Source of the DNA: Narthecium ossifragum | Lineage: Eukaryota; Streptophyta; Magnoliopsida; Dioscoreales; Nartheciaceae | Assembly: GCA_963920575.1 (NCBI GenBank) | Contig: OY986963.1 | Span: 5,990,896 to 6,054,895, forward strand | Direction of reading: 5' to 3' | DNA: 64,000 bases | Shown here: positions 21,798 through 33,800 of the stretch, one piece after another | Position numbering within the stretch: position 1 is the first letter of the stretch | Layout of the letters: each line of letters starts with the position of its first letter | The notes under the pieces: generated by a model | Database searches by the model: none | What the model was told of the DNA's origin: nothing | The model's input: the letters and a program-made list of their open reading frames with translations, nothing else | Program-made: the position numbers and the translations under genes

Positions 21798-23384
21798 GGG
21801 TGTACCTATATACACCTAGAATTCTTCCAAGTATACACCACTAAATCATTTGATATAATACCAAAGATATCCTTTATATGAAAGGTCTAAACTACCCTCC
21901 TTTAAATTGATGAGAAACTCACCATCATCCTCTCTATTCATGTTCTTCTAAGCACACCCACCCTCCCCACCCCGCTCCTCCTTCTACCTCTAAACAAGCT
22001 GCCATTACCACTACCCTTTCTCCCTAACCCTAAAACACCTCTCTCCAAGGCGGGACATTGCCCCACACTTCCCTCCCATAGCCACATTGTGCTTCTCACG
22101 ATGCTATCTTACTCATCACATTGCTCCTCACCTTCTCTCTCCATGGTGTTTGCTCTAACGGAGGCTTAGGGCTTCAAATGGACTCGAGTAAGGTATCATG
22201 GGGTTCGGATGAAGACAAGGACCAAAGCCCCGCTGAAAAGGTACAACTTCTCATTCCTCGTTGTGTTATCGAGCAAAATATTGAAGACCCCGTCTGGTTG
22301 AGTTCAGAATGGTATAACCAAATTATATGTATATGTTCAGCTCTACGAAGCTGAATCATGTAAACTACTTCGGTTGAGTCCAATCGAACGATACAAATTA
22401 TTTCGGTTGAGTCCAACCGAACAATATAAACTCTTTCGGTTTAACCCAACTAAACAATGTAAAGTATTTCGGTTGAGTATAACGGAGCTAATTCATTATT
22501 TTCGGCTTTAATCAACCGAACATTGTTGGTTCATGCTATTTTATGGAATTTTGCGGTATACTAAATCATTGACATTATGGGCTAACACTCCATGCGTACG
22601 TTTCTACTGCTGATAAAAATAATGCTATTGTCCATGACTTTTCGGAGGCCTTTACGACCCCCACGGTATGTATTAAAAATAAACTATTTATAGCATTGCA
22701 TTATTGCATTATTAAAAATGATCCCCACTGTATTTTTCGAATTCTTCTTTTTGTTCCCTACCCCATTCCTCCTCCTTTGCATGATCACCACCACCCCCCT
22801 CACCCAACCCTTCATCCGCCTCGTCCTCTCCCTCATATTCCTCTCTCCGCCGTCGCCTCTCAGATGTTGTGGCCTGACGGCGTTCAATCTCCAGGACCGA
22901 CGATGAGCTCTCCCCTACTTGCTTGGAACGGGCCACTTTACCTGTCTGTCATCAACGATTAAAAGCTGTTAAGGTTCGACCGCTAATATCCGCCCAAGAA
23001 GCATTAGTTCGGTTAGTTTTAACGGAACAAATCACATATGTTCGGTTTTAAACAGCTGAACAAAAATCACATGTTCGGCTGAATAAAATCGAATATTTAA
23101 TCATCCTCTCCCAATCAACATTCGGTCACATACGAGCGAACTATACGCATACAGGGCAGCCTTAGGATGTCGAATTTTTTGCAGAAAAAAAGCAAATATA
23201 GAGGTAAAATCCGTTACCTCTTTCGATCTCCTTCGATTTTGCCTTCCCTTTCTCCATTATTTTAGGGTTATCATATCAATATTAGTGATGTACTTGATCA
23301 AATCTGTTATTTCAAATTTTCTCAGATGCACTTACAGCCTGGGGGTGTATTTGGAGGAATTTCAGGTGCATATAGAATCCCCCC
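21798..23384. mobile_element. MULE-like element with CTATATACACCT-type ends
   Basis: Left end: GGGTGTACCTATATACACCT, continuing AGAATTCTTCCAAG. Right end in reverse complement: GGGGGGATTCTATATGCACC, continuing TGAAATTCCTCCAAA. These are imperfect terminal inverted repeats of about 40 bp. The flanking 9-mers match at only 5 positions, so the target duplication is not confirmed. The interior holds GC-rich, possibly captured sequence (22121-22260 and 22740-22940) and two arrays of TTCGGTTGAGTCCAACCGAA-like units (22365-22510 and 23008-23140). No transposase was found. Confidence 0.5.
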
Positions 23385-23695
23385 GTATACGGTAGCCAAC
23401 CAAGTCACGCAATCGACCAATCATGGAGCCATCCCTGTCTTAGATTTCACTAGTGGACATGCATGACCAACCAACCTATCTCCATCACCTTATATTCTCA
23501 TATACAAATAAATCTCTGTTAGTAGTGATCGTATCTTCTTTGAGTTGGAAACCATATCATCCTTCCACAACCATTTATCTTCCGGATTAATTACTGTCAC
23601 TTACCACTTTTAAATGATGAGATGCAATAATCCATAGGAGACGTCAGCAGCTAGCTAGCAAGCTCTCGGCGTGTATCGCACTACCTTTGGAAGAG
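23385..23695. other. Spacer between MULE and MATE pseudogene
   Basis: About 310 bp with no recognisable gene. It probably contains the former promoter of the broken MATE copy. Confidence 0.5.
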
Positions 23696-25250
23696 ATGCA
23701 GTCCCCGTTGCTCGTCAAAACAATGCCGAATATTCTAGGTGATGTGCGGAAAACATGGTTAGCGTACTTCCAAACAGCTATCCTCCCGGAGCTCCGGAGA
23801 GCGACGATGGCAAGTCAGTATCCCCTTGATCCCTATGAATTCGACTTGGTTCGCAAAGACCGCCATCACCACCGCCTTCCTGGGCCGGCTGGGGGAGCTG
23901 GAGCTGGCGGCGGGGACGCTGGGCTTCACCTTCGCCAACGTCACCGGCTTCTCCATCCTCACCGGCCTCTGTTGGGCCTATATGTGGTCAGGCTCATGGT
24001 GCCAATAACCACATGCAAGCTCCTACACAGGACTCTGCTCATGGCCACCATTCTATTGCTTGTAATTAGCATCCCCGTTTCTTTCTTATGGTTCTATGCT
24101 GATGGAATCCTCTTGCTTTGTGGACAAAAGAGAGATATAACGAAGCTGGCGAAGAGCTATGTGATCTACCTTCTTCCTGATCTGCTAGTAACCTCATTCC
24201 TCTGCCCTCTGAAGACATACTTGAGTTCACAAGGGATCACCATTCCTATACTGTTCTGCTCGGCCATAGCGCTAGCTTTCCATGTGCCATTGAACATCTT
24301 GCTAGCGAGGGCCAAGGGGCTCGAGGGAGTGGCAATGTCAGTCCGACCTCATCGCCATGATCACACTGGCTCTCTACATCTTCTTTTTTTTTATTAGTTG
24401 AGCCCGAGGGCTAAAAGGCTCTCTACATCTTCGTTAGCGAGAGAAAGAAGAAGACTGAGGATTTCGACAGCAACCTACACGACCAAGAGAAAGAGAGATG
24501 GTGGTGGGATCAAAGTGCGAGCGAGTGGCTCCATTTGCTCAAGCTCTCGACGCAGTGCTGCTTCACCGGATGCCTCGAGTGGTGGTGCTACGAGATTCTA
24601 ATCCTGCTGGCCGGCAGGCTGCCGAACGCCATGCGCGCGGTGGCGGTGCTCACGGTGCTGCTCAACTTCGACTACCTGCTCTACTCGGCCATGATCTCCC
24701 TGGCGACCTGCGCATCCACGCGCGTGTCCAACGAGCTCGGCGCAGGCAGCGAGCGCGCTGCTCGCGGCGTGGCGCATGTGTCTCTAGGCGCGAGCGTCGT
24801 CGCCGGCTGCATCGGTGCGTCAGCCATAATGGCCTTTAGGGAATACTGGGGATCTTTGTTCAGCCATGATAGAGATGTTGTCAGAGGAGCTGCTGTTGAT
24901 GCCTCTGGTGGAGGTGTTCACCTTTCCATTAGGTGTTTGTGGGGGGCTACTGCGAGGGACGTCGAAGCCATGACTGGGGATGTGGAGCGCTGGGGGTTTT
25001 TATCTGATGGGCTTGCCTGTAGCAATGTTGCTCAGTTTTAAGGCTGGGCTTGGGCTTGGTGGCCTGTTGAATGGATTTTCGGCCGGGAGTGCAAGGAGTG
25101 CTGCTTTGCTGTGTGCCTTGGTTGCACGTATTGGCTGGGCTGGAGATCGAGGCTGGAAAGGCACCGATGTTGGCTGGTGTGGGAGGTGGAAAGGCCGGAG
25201 TTGGGGCCTTGGTTGTTGGTAAAGGAGGGTCTGTTGGAATAAGTGGTGTT
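23696..25250 (+). pseudogene. MATE transporter pseudogene, paralogue of the 14285-15814 gene
   Basis: Family pieces are spread over different frames. TWFAKTAITTAFLGRLGELE and the block to FSILTGLC run from about 23840 to 23972. They are followed by a deletion that removes the MEPICGQA motif. LLMATILLLVISIPVSFLWF to LARAKGLEGVAMS is in a second frame (24020-24340). LEWWCYEILILLAGRLPNAM to FREYWGSLFSHDRDVVRG is in a third frame (24577-24888), and GGFYLMGLPVAMLLSFKAGL is in yet another (24990-25050). At least four frameshifts are needed. At 24384-24416 a 33-bp insertion is flanked by a 16-bp direct repeat. Similarity to the intact MATE gene is high throughout, so this is a duplicate that died. 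No function is expected. Confidence 0.92.
24384..24416 (-). mobile_element. 5'-truncated SINE tail inside the MATE pseudogene
   Basis: The 33-bp insert reads, on the minus strand, AGCCCTCGGGCTCAACTAAT followed by eight A. The 16-mer GGCTCTCTACATCTTC flanks it on both sides (24368-24383 and 24417-24432) as a target duplication. The tail matches GTAGCTCAACTAATAAAAAA near 10905. An A-tail plus a long target duplication is the signature of LINE-driven retroposition. Confidence 0.65.
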
Positions 25251-25419
25251 ATGTGACTATGTAATTAATATTGGTGAGTTAGAAGACTTTGGATGAATTT
25301 TATTTGCCTTTTAGGTGATCCAGCAACAGAGAGACTCTTTTGCTTATTTGCTGATTTTGAACGAGATCCTGCATCATTGACCCTTTCTTTGCTTCTAAGA
25401 ACAATTTCCTTTTAACTTT

Positions 25420-25542
25420 TGAAATAAAGAAGTTGAGCCTTTGCAGCAAGAGGTCCTGGTTCGAATCCTTTGTGTTAGAAATTTATGATTGGATGAGCAT
25501 TTATCAGGATAAAAGTCTCAATTTGTTTCAACAAAAAAAAAA
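25420..25542 (+). mobile_element. tRNA-derived SINE relic
   Basis: A perfect box B, GGTTCGAATCC (25458-25468), is followed by about 65 bp of unrelated sequence and a 10-base A run at about 25533-25542. No clear box A or cloverleaf is present, so this is not a tRNA gene. Confidence 0.45.
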
Positions 25543-25968
25543 GGAAATAAATAAAAGATGCATAAAGCCTTTATTTTCTGAGGAAATAATAATGGCAAAA
25601 TTATCATTTCCATGCCCATCCTCTTCATCCATGTCTTCCATTGTTGGCCGTCCGAGTCCACATCAAACAAGACACCTATTAATTATTTAATTCCAGATAT
25701 ACATCACTCGAGCACGAAGCCAAGCCTCCCACCCAAACCAACTAAACCAATCCAATCCTACGCGTACCAATTGCCCTCTCCGGCACGCCACCATCACCGC
25801 CACGACCACCGCCACCACACGCGCTTACAGCTCTTACTATACACACCCGTGCCAACCCCGCCCCTCCCACCCAAAAAGATCCCCTCAGCCACGCCAACCA
25901 TTAATAAGTACCCCTCTCCCTCCCAAGTCCCACCACCAACACAACCCTCCTCCAGCCAAACTCAATCA

Positions 25969-25976
25969 TTTATATA
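25969..25976 (+). promoter_or_regulatory. TATA box of the CML gene
   Basis: TTTATATA lies 90 bp before the start codon, within C-rich sequence. Transcription would then start near 26000, giving a short 5' UTR. Confidence 0.55.
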
Positions 25977-26065
25977 CACCATTCCGACCAACCGAATTTA
26001 GCTCATCTCCGCCACCACCACCACCACCTCTCTTCCAGTTAGCTCTCATCATCTGATCCAGAACC

Positions 26066-26650
26066 ATGCATCAAAGCCACCTAGCCAAGTTCTTCGACAA
26101 AGTTAGAGATGCTTGCGTTAAGAGGAAGAGATCTATTAAGCCCAAGTTGTCAGCCAACTTCAGCTGCCTCTCCTCTCCGTACTCAAACACGGAGCTTTCC
26201 ACCCAACTGAAGCAGGTCTTCCAGCTGATAGACTCCAATGGCGACGGCAAGATATCGCCGCTGGAGCTCGGCGAGGTCCTGCTCTGCCTCGGGCACGAGA
26301 AGTCCACGGCGACGAGCGAGGCGGAGGGGATGGTGAAGGTGGCCGACTGCGACGGCGATGGGTTCATCGACTTCGACGAGTTCTTGCAGACTATGAGAGA
26401 GAACAAGGACGAGGAGGAGTGGGCGTCCAGTGAGGAGGATCTCACGGAGGCCTTTGCAGTGTTTGATGCGGATAAGAACGGGTTCATATCGGCGAAGGAG
26501 CTGAGGAGCGTGCTTGTTGCGCTGGGCCATGGCGAGTGTGGCATCGAGGAGTGTAGGCGGATGATCAAAGGGGTGGATAAGAACGGAGATGGGCTCATAG
26601 ATTTCGATGAGTTTAGATCAATGATGAGGAGTTCAGGGCGATTGCTCTAG
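26066..26650 (+). CDS. Calmodulin-like calcium sensor with four EF-hands (194 aa)
   Basis: CML proteins bind Ca2+ and relay calcium signals by binding target proteins. Four complete EF-hand loops are visible: DSNGDGKISPLE (56-67), DCDGDGFIDFDE (94-105), DADKNGFISAKE (134-145) and DKNGDGLIDFDE (171-182). Each has Asp at position 1 and Glu at position 12, so all four should bind Ca2+. The pairs are joined by an acidic linker (MRENKDEEEWASSEEDL). The N-terminal 45 residues are basic and Ser-rich (KVRDACVKRKRSIKPKLS), unlike calmodulin, and may direct location or targets. There is no obvious N-terminal acylation site or transmembrane segment. The gene is intronless and GC-rich, and a TATA box lies 90 bp upstream of ATG 26066. 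It is longer than calmodulin (149 aa) and fits the CML class. The exact CML number is not assigned. Confidence 0.95.
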   Translation: MHQSHLAKFFDKVRDACVKRKRSIKPKLSANFSCLSSPYSNTELSTQLKQVFQLIDSNGDGKISPLELGEVLLCLGHEKSTATSEAEGMVKVADCDGDGFIDFDEFLQTMRENKDEEEWASSEEDLTEAFAVFDADKNGFISAKELRSVLVALGHGECGIEECRRMIKGVDKNGDGLIDFDEFRSMMRSSGRLL

Positions 26651-26861
26651 TCGATCGTAAGTGGTTTGATTGGAGATTGCTAAGATTTTAGAGGGTGACC
26701 TCTGTTCTTGATCACAAGTTTGTATTATTATATATTCATGTATCTATGCACTGCATGTTAGTTGTGTAATAATTTAGGATTTATAAATAAGAAATCCAGC
26801 AAAGAGGTCAATGTCCTCGATCTGATGCACACTGCGCCTTTGGGTCCTTCGCTCTTCGAAA

Positions 26862-26910
<49 letters not shown>

Positions 26911-26911
26911 T
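26862..26911. repeat. (CT)n(CA)n compound microsatellite
   Basis: About 13 CT units run directly into about 12 CA units. It lies between the CML gene and the Harbinger element. Confidence 0.95.
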
Positions 26912-28124
26912 GATGATTGGGGGAGTTGCTGTTCTGCAGAAGTATCCTCAGTAAGTCGTGATTCCAAGGAGAAAATGGAAGATGGTGACAAAGAAGTCGC
27001 TCGCGTTAATTGTCCACCACAAAACGTCCGGTGTGAGCTTGACCCGGGTATCAGGGCATCCGCATCAGATGCCAGCCCCACCTTGTAAGTGGGAGGCGAA
27101 TACGGGGAAATGGCTGAAATATAGCCGGTAGCAGCCACCATTGCTCCAGAGAGCTACACTGCTCCTTTACATGACGGAGCACTCTTAATCATCCTATTCA
27201 AGAAACTATTCATAAATAATAAAACTGAAAGCCATTTATATAAAAGCAACAAAATCATTAAACGCAATCACCACCACCGAAGAGCTTCTTTCCGGCCATC
27301 TCTCCTCTCCTCACCTTTGTCTCTTCTCTCACCAACGTGAGCTCACCGTTGATCCTACCGGCTTCCTCCTCGACTTCACCGGGACCTCCACCGGCCTTCA
27401 CCACGACCTTCACGATCCCTTTTACCACTCTCCCCTTAATCCCGTCCTCGATCTCCTCCAAAGGTACGCTCCTATGCCACTTCCCTAGTTTAATCATCTT
27501 TGTTCTGATTGTTTCTAGTTGCGAATTGGATTTAATACTTATCGACACATTTGATGATCCAAGATACATGAGGATTTTTTTTTTGGAGTAATTTTAATGC
27601 TAATTTGATACTCGAATTTGGGTGTTTTCTCTGGGTCCTATGATGTGCATTTCATGGTGCCTTATAACATGGAATGCAAATTTTATTTCCAGAAGTTCCA
27701 TGCAATTTGGCATTTGTTATCCTTGGTCAGCTCAAGGAAGCTGTTCTTTCAACCGTGATCGATATTGCCTATATTTATGAGATCAATTGGATCTGAGTAC
27801 AATAGGACCTCAATACAAAGTTAATATTGCCACCGAATTTACTTGATTTCTCTTGAATTTGTTGTAATCAATCCATTGGTGATGCAAAACAATTCAGTTG
27901 CTTGTTTAACAAAGCTCTTAGAAATCAGTAGTCCATGTAGATGTAATGCTGCATGCAGGGCCTTAAATAACTTACAGCCAAGCTATTCTTGTCATTTAAA
28001 CCTTATTCTTGCAATGAGTTTTGACATGATAAAGTAAGAGCGATTCCAAACAAGATTTCTAGCAGTAAACTATTGTTGATAGCTTATGGACTCACAAAGA
28101 AGTCAATATTTCTACATTATATTC

Positions 28125-28360
28125 TCTATTTGAATATAGAGTTCAATCTTACCACCAAGATTCACATATCGAATTGAACTCTCCAACTCAACTGGATGGG
28201 ACAAACAAAGGCAAGAAAATCACACACGGTGGGAACTTCTTCTCTATTTTAATATAGAGTTCAATCTTACCAACAAAATTCACATATCGAATTGAACTCT
28301 CCAACCCAAGTGGATGGGACAAACAAAGGCAAGAAAATCACACAAGATGGGAACTTCTCC
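28125..28360. repeat. Tandem duplication (~118 bp x2) in the Harbinger element
   Basis: The stretch TATAGAGTTCAATCTTACCA to GCAAGAAAATCACACA occurs at about 28134-28225 and again at about 28253-28346 with few differences. It lies just upstream of the ORF1 similarity and may contain ORF1 5' sequence. Confidence 0.85.
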
Positions 28361-28820
28361 ACAGAAGATGTTATACTTGTATCGGCATGGTTAAATATGA
28401 GCTTGGATGTTATTCATGGGACCGATTAAAAGGCAGTGACGTTTTGGAAGAGAGTTAAGAATTATTACGATGAGTGCAAAACGGATAATTACCCTAACCG
28501 CTCTAAAAAAGTCTCTGAGCAATCGTTGGTCAAGCATTCAACTTACGGTGAATAAGTTCATGGGATTTTTAGCTCAAATTGAGACGTCATGGCCATCCAG
28601 TTGTACTGAACAAGATAAGGTAACTATCGGTCATTTATAGTAAGTTCACTATGAGATTTCTTATCTTGATATAGAGATATACTATATTTGTTGGTCGTTC
28701 TTTGTAAATTGAAGAGGTTAAAAAGATGTATTTGAGTATTCAAAATAACAATTTTCAATTCGAGCATTGTTGGAACAAACTAAAGACAACAACTTCTAAA
28801 ATGATGGTTGGTTCATGAAT
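28341..28820 (+). pseudogene. PIF/Harbinger ORF1 (SANT/NAM-associated) remnant
   Basis: The frame NFSTEDVILVSAWLNMSLDV, then a stop, then FWKRVKNYYDECKTDNYPNR, then after a frameshift SLSNRWSSIQLTVNKFMGFL matches the DNA-binding ORF1 protein of plant Harbinger elements (often annotated 'glutathione S-transferase T3-like' or 'NAM-associated'). A later piece, NFQFEHCWNKLK, ends near 28790. Stops and frameshifts make it inactive. Confidence 0.75.
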
Positions 28821-29475
28821 GTGACAAGAAAACAACATTTCCAAGCAATCATACAGTTCTTCTATTTTCAATGCATGCAATTGATACTCCCCAGCATTCC
28901 AGGGAAACCGCGTCGTTCGCCGAGTGCAAGCATCCTATCAATGTCATCACTGTTTGGTCACCTTAACTCATCACCAAATGTAGAAACTACTACTTTCACG
29001 GATTTTTTCAAACTTTGTATAGTGGTGCTTTCTCCAATTCTCACATACTCGTCCATAAAATCTGCAACTAGCCCGTAAGCAAGCATTCTCAATGTTGTTG
29101 TTATCTTCTGTAGAGAAGACAATCCCAGCTTTCCAGATGCATTTCTTCTCTACTAAAAATAGGGTTAACGAGCTTCGACAGTAGTTTGAATGGTAATGAA
29201 CACATCACAACGCATGCGAAATCTCCTATGGAACATTTCAACTGGGTGCACTAGTGATTCTGTAAAATAATCTCTAAATAAACTTTCATGTCCTTGCTAA
29301 TAAATTGCGATCAAGACTTGCATGTCGTTTATTGGGACCACAACGTGAAGTTGATCATGCTCTACGGTCCATTTCTTCCTTTGCACATTTCAACACGAAG
29401 TTCTTCCAGGTCTTCATCAGAGGATGTGTCGTCGATTTCCTTTTGGCGTTTCCAAAGGAAATCCATAGACAATAG
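28783..29475 (-). pseudogene. PIF/Harbinger DDE transposase remnant
   Basis: Read on the minus strand from about 29470: LWKRQKEIDDTSSDEDLEEL, later FHRRFRM, then LVADFMDEYVRIGESTTI, VKVVVSTFGDE, DIDRMLALGERRGFPGML, GSINCMH, ending HIHEPTIILE near 28783. These match the N-terminal half of plant Harbinger transposases. The first catalytic Asp (family GSIDCMHW) is Asn here and the next Trp codon is a stop. The half with the second Asp and the Glu is missing, with the break close to where ORF1 also ends. Confidence 0.8.
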
Positions 29476-29980
29476 TAGATGGTGGAGAACTCAATTTGAT
29501 ATGAAAGACAAGAGAGTTAAAAGTTTAAATAGAGAAGAGAATGAGAAACACATTGTTCTACTTATACTGACAATGTATGATTATTGTAAAATATGGTCGT
29601 TAGAAATATAGCCGTTTGAACATGTCCGTGGGTATATAATTGGTGAACTATATCCGCTAAAATATGATCGTTAAAAATTTGACAGATGGATTTCAAGCAT
29701 TTTAAGTAATATAACTATTGACATAAAAACCTAACTATTTATTTTATAATATACTTTAATATAAATATATCTCAATGATTAATGAAATAATATAATATTT
29801 AATTATTATAACTATATGATATTCAAATAATAAATGAAGAATAGAATAAAAACAGAAGATAAGAGAATGAGTATTTTATTAATTTAGGAAAGCTGATGTA
29901 TGGTATTATGAATAGGAAAGCTATAAAATAAAGTTGGAATATTTTGAGATGAAAGGACACCGAAACTAATGCGGATGCCC

Positions 29981-30802
29981 TCAATCCATGTCAAGAACAC
30001 TCAATAATGCATCAATTTTTCTAAACTTTTTTGTTAGATGAACTATCCTCTTAGTAACAAAATTCTGATTCCGTATAAGACGAAGTAAATACAATGTTTG
30101 ATGCAATCTCAAATGGAGATGAACTCATATCAAAATCTCGAGAAAATTTTAGCAAAACTTTTTTGATGACACGACTTGTGCCGCTAATTGACCAGCACGG
30201 TACATATCGGCGGGTACGGGTTGGGCTATTTGGAGTCCAAAGCCAGGGTCGAATGCCCAATTAGTGAGCAAAATATAACAAACGCTATAATGATACTAAT
30301 AATAATAAACTCCTAAGAGAAAGAAAGGAGCAATCCTTGTGAACAAAACGAGAGGAATAGTTCATATGCCATTTATTCAACAGACATTTTGATCCTCTCT
30401 TCCAATGACTTCGGCTGCAACAACACACTGATCAATGATCATGACTAATCAATACTGTGACTGCATTTCTGCATGGCTGACTTTGTGATCATATTCCAAA
30501 CATGCAACTTAAAAGGAAAAAGGCACCAAGGAAAGAGAACACACCACTCAACTTTGCAATGGGTAAAATATCATCTGCCAAAACTGCCTGAGAGAGGATC
30601 AATGCACTAAAATTGCTGGTTAACTGTTAGCACATGCATGTCAATATGTTTGAACCCATCAAAATGGCTCGGCTTTTTCTCGTAAGGTCAGAAAGGATCA
30701 GGTTAACAAGATCAACTTGCAATATGACGAAATACAACCAAATCTTGAGTCCCTGTGCTGGAGAATGTTCAGCGGCAACTGGTTAAAATGAACCGTAGAA
30801 CT
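29981..30802. other. Intergenic, 3' of TAF14b
   Basis: No gene is supported. It contains the TAF14b 3' UTR and a short GC-rich piece (CAGCACGGTACATATCGGCG near 30192) resembling the repeat at 5540-6035. Confidence 0.6.
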
Positions 30803-33800
30803 TCATGGAACAAACGAAGATTTTGACTGTTGAGGAGGGCCATCAATCATGCTTAATTGCCGCCTGAGTTTTACCATGTGAGCCTGCACCTGTCATGGTA
30901 AAGTAAACCATCAGAATACTATCCCCATCTGACCTCCTATCAGTCAATGCCAAGCACGATGCAGTTTCTAATGATCATACTGTATAAACTACTTGTCTGA
31001 TAGATGACACAGAAACATATTTATCTGTGCGCAAGAATCATGTAGCAACTCAGCAGCAACCTTACCACGAATGCATTAGCTTGAGAGACGAATAGCTGTA
31101 CTGTTAGGGGAACATGACAAGCAAGCATTGGAGATGCTAGTCTGTCTAGCATTTACTAGCACAATCAATAAGTTACAAGTTTGATGGTGAGAGCAAATAT
31201 GTTCTGTTACTGAGGACTCAGCAACCATACGTTGTTCCTTATAAAATATTGAACATTTGCTAGGGATGAAAAGGATACTAGGACTATAGCACACAGGTAG
31301 TTTAGTCAAATAAATTCAAAAACTGGTTGGTAGTAGATCATAGAAGGTACTAAACCAGATTACTGACAACTCTTTCAGGAACCTTACCATAATCAGGTGA
31401 TAATCACTTGAACGCCTATGGTTATAGCTATGGCCAAATCCTTCAGGAACCTTACCATAATCACGTGAAAATCATTTGAATGCCTATGGTTACAGTTAGG
31501 ACCATGAGCAATGCATCAAGGAGATGTCTATCTGCAGCCATATCATCTACATGGCAATTTGCTAAAAGCAACTGGTTCTATATAACTGTACTAGACTTTA
31601 GAACTTCCATCCTCAAAATTGACTTTTCTTAGGTCGTCTTGTCTGCTTGACCACAGAAAACTGCTTTAGATCTCTCAGAACTTCCATCCTCAAAATTCAT
31701 CTTATTAAGTTCTCCCATGTGCTTGACTACAACAATCTGCTTTAGATTCTCAATACAAAGCACAAAACTTTATAAGACCAGAGGCACCAAAAGCATATCA
31801 TACCCATCTAACTTTCCAATGTATCATAAAAGCATGGATCCATTGCAGCACAAAAGCCAATGTTCAAAATTTGAGAAAACAACAACTTCTAATTCCTTGT
31901 TAAAAACCAAAAATTACTCCTGTAGGAATCATACTATCACAAGTGCTGATAGCTAGCAAAAACATATTTGCCCCTAGATCTCTACTTGTCCAAAGCTGAC
32001 TATATAAAAGCTCATCGTGACAAAATGTTAAACTAGGTAACCGTACCATTGAGAGTTATTGCCAGGGGTATCAAATAGATGCAAGAAAGAGAAATATCTT
32101 GTGTGCACACACTTCGGCAAAATGCATTAAGTCCAGATATTTAAATGTAAACAAATTGCATACACAACATGTTAAATAATAAGTCTTATTCGTTTCAAGA
32201 ATTAAAGATGACTCTGTATGAGAAATCGGACAAATAAGAATCATCTCCCTGACCTGTTGACGAGCTGCTGCCAACTTCAAAAGCTCATCTGCTTCTGAAA
32301 AACTCGTGAACCACTGACTTAGTGGGTGATCCTTGGTGTCACCTCTTTTCTTTTCATTTAAATGCTCAGTAGGACCTGTACACATAATGGTGGTTAAATT
32401 GTCAGAGAAAACGATCCAAAAGGATTTTTCACTGATCTGTTTTACCTTTGCAAAAATGATGCCCATATTCAAGTTTGTGTCTATACTCTTGGAATTGAGA
32501 TGTTATGCACCTTAAAGCAAGAGAATCACGACCCATGATTTCCAAGCGGTCGATCGCCATTTATAATATGCATACAAGGAAAAAAATTGTGTTCCCCTTT
32601 ACTAATGCAAACATTATGAAGAGGTTATATTGTGAGAAAGGGCAAATTAGAAAGACAAAACAGTCGGAAACATTATCTAAAAAAGCAGCTAACACGGTCA
32701 AAGAAATAATTCAGTATGGATCCAACTTAGATCTGGTACCATCACCAGCAACTAATGCTAGCAAACCAGGAACATGTTAGTGCATGTTTCTTATTAAAAT
32801 ATTCTGAAGAGTAGGTACCAAAAAACTATCCTTTTTCTGGTCACAAGACAAGATAATCTTAAACTAGGACATCTTACTTGGAGGTGGCAAATTTAGGGAA
32901 GCAGGTAGCCTGGGAACGCTTACGGCTGGATGATTTTGGACTCGAAGTAGAAAAGCCTCAGAAGGCTCAGAAAAAACTACTTCGTCATATGTTTCGACAA
33001 CAACAGGCTTTTTAGTTGATTGAGGCCCCGCATCCTCATCAGGATACAGTTTTAGCTGGTGATACCTGTACAAAGTATTGGAAAATAGATTTATCATTCT
33101 ACAGAATAGAAGAAGACAGGTGAATGCCATGTGAGGTTCTTTCATAGTGTTCATGCAGAACTTACAGGTCCAACTGCTTGTCACAAGCATCACTGTGGAA
33201 AAAGAGGGTTATCGCAATCTCAAATTCTCCCCATCCAGATTCTGATAATTCAAATGGTGGTGACTCCACAATCCTTGTCGGGCTGTTGAAACTAGGATGC
33301 AGCTGAAAGACAGCACGCTTAACAACAACACTTAAATCCTCATTTGTAGCCCCACGAACATATACCGTCCATTTGTGGGAATTATACCTATAGTGCAGAA
33401 GAACATCACAATGGTCTTAAGCATGATAATGAAATTAACCATATGTAGTTTTTAATAATCATAAAGACACGCTCTATCAAGCAATCAGGGAAGCCATGAA
33501 ACTACAGACACTTACTCGCTTGCCTTCTTACCAAGCCAAAATGATATAGTTCCATATACTATTGGCACACTGATTTCCACATCCTTCAATCTTTTACTCT
33601 GATTCAATAAAACAACACATTAGAAGACAATTGCACAAGCAAACATCTGAAGAAATGACGGACATATAACATACCACGATCCAAGAAAAATGCAGAAGAG
33701 TCGTGGTTCTTCTCCATGATTAAGAACTAGAATAAAGTCCTCAAGTAAGGCTTAAAGAGGGTGAAGAGGCCTCAGCCACAATCCTTGGTTTCGTTCTCCT

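Larger units (their letters stand above)
27054..29980. mobile_element. Degenerate PIF/Harbinger DNA transposon (2.9 kb)
   Basis: The left end GGGCATCCGCATCAG and the right end in reverse complement (GGGCATCCGCATTAG) match at 14 of 15 positions. TCA flanks both sides (27051-27053 and 29981-29983), fitting the 3-bp target duplication of PIF/Harbinger elements. Inside are remnants of both characteristic proteins: a SANT/NAM-associated ORF1 on the plus strand and a DDE transposase on the minus strand. Both carry stops and frameshifts and both lack their C-terminal halves, so the element cannot move by itself. Confidence 0.85.

Noticed and set aside
22712..22936. Minus-strand Glu/Arg-rich open frame in the second MULE
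   Set aside because: It has low-complexity composition inside a transposon and no recognisable domain.
25420..25500. A functional tRNA gene
   Set aside because: Only box B (GGTTCGAATCC) is intact; there is no box A or stem pairing.
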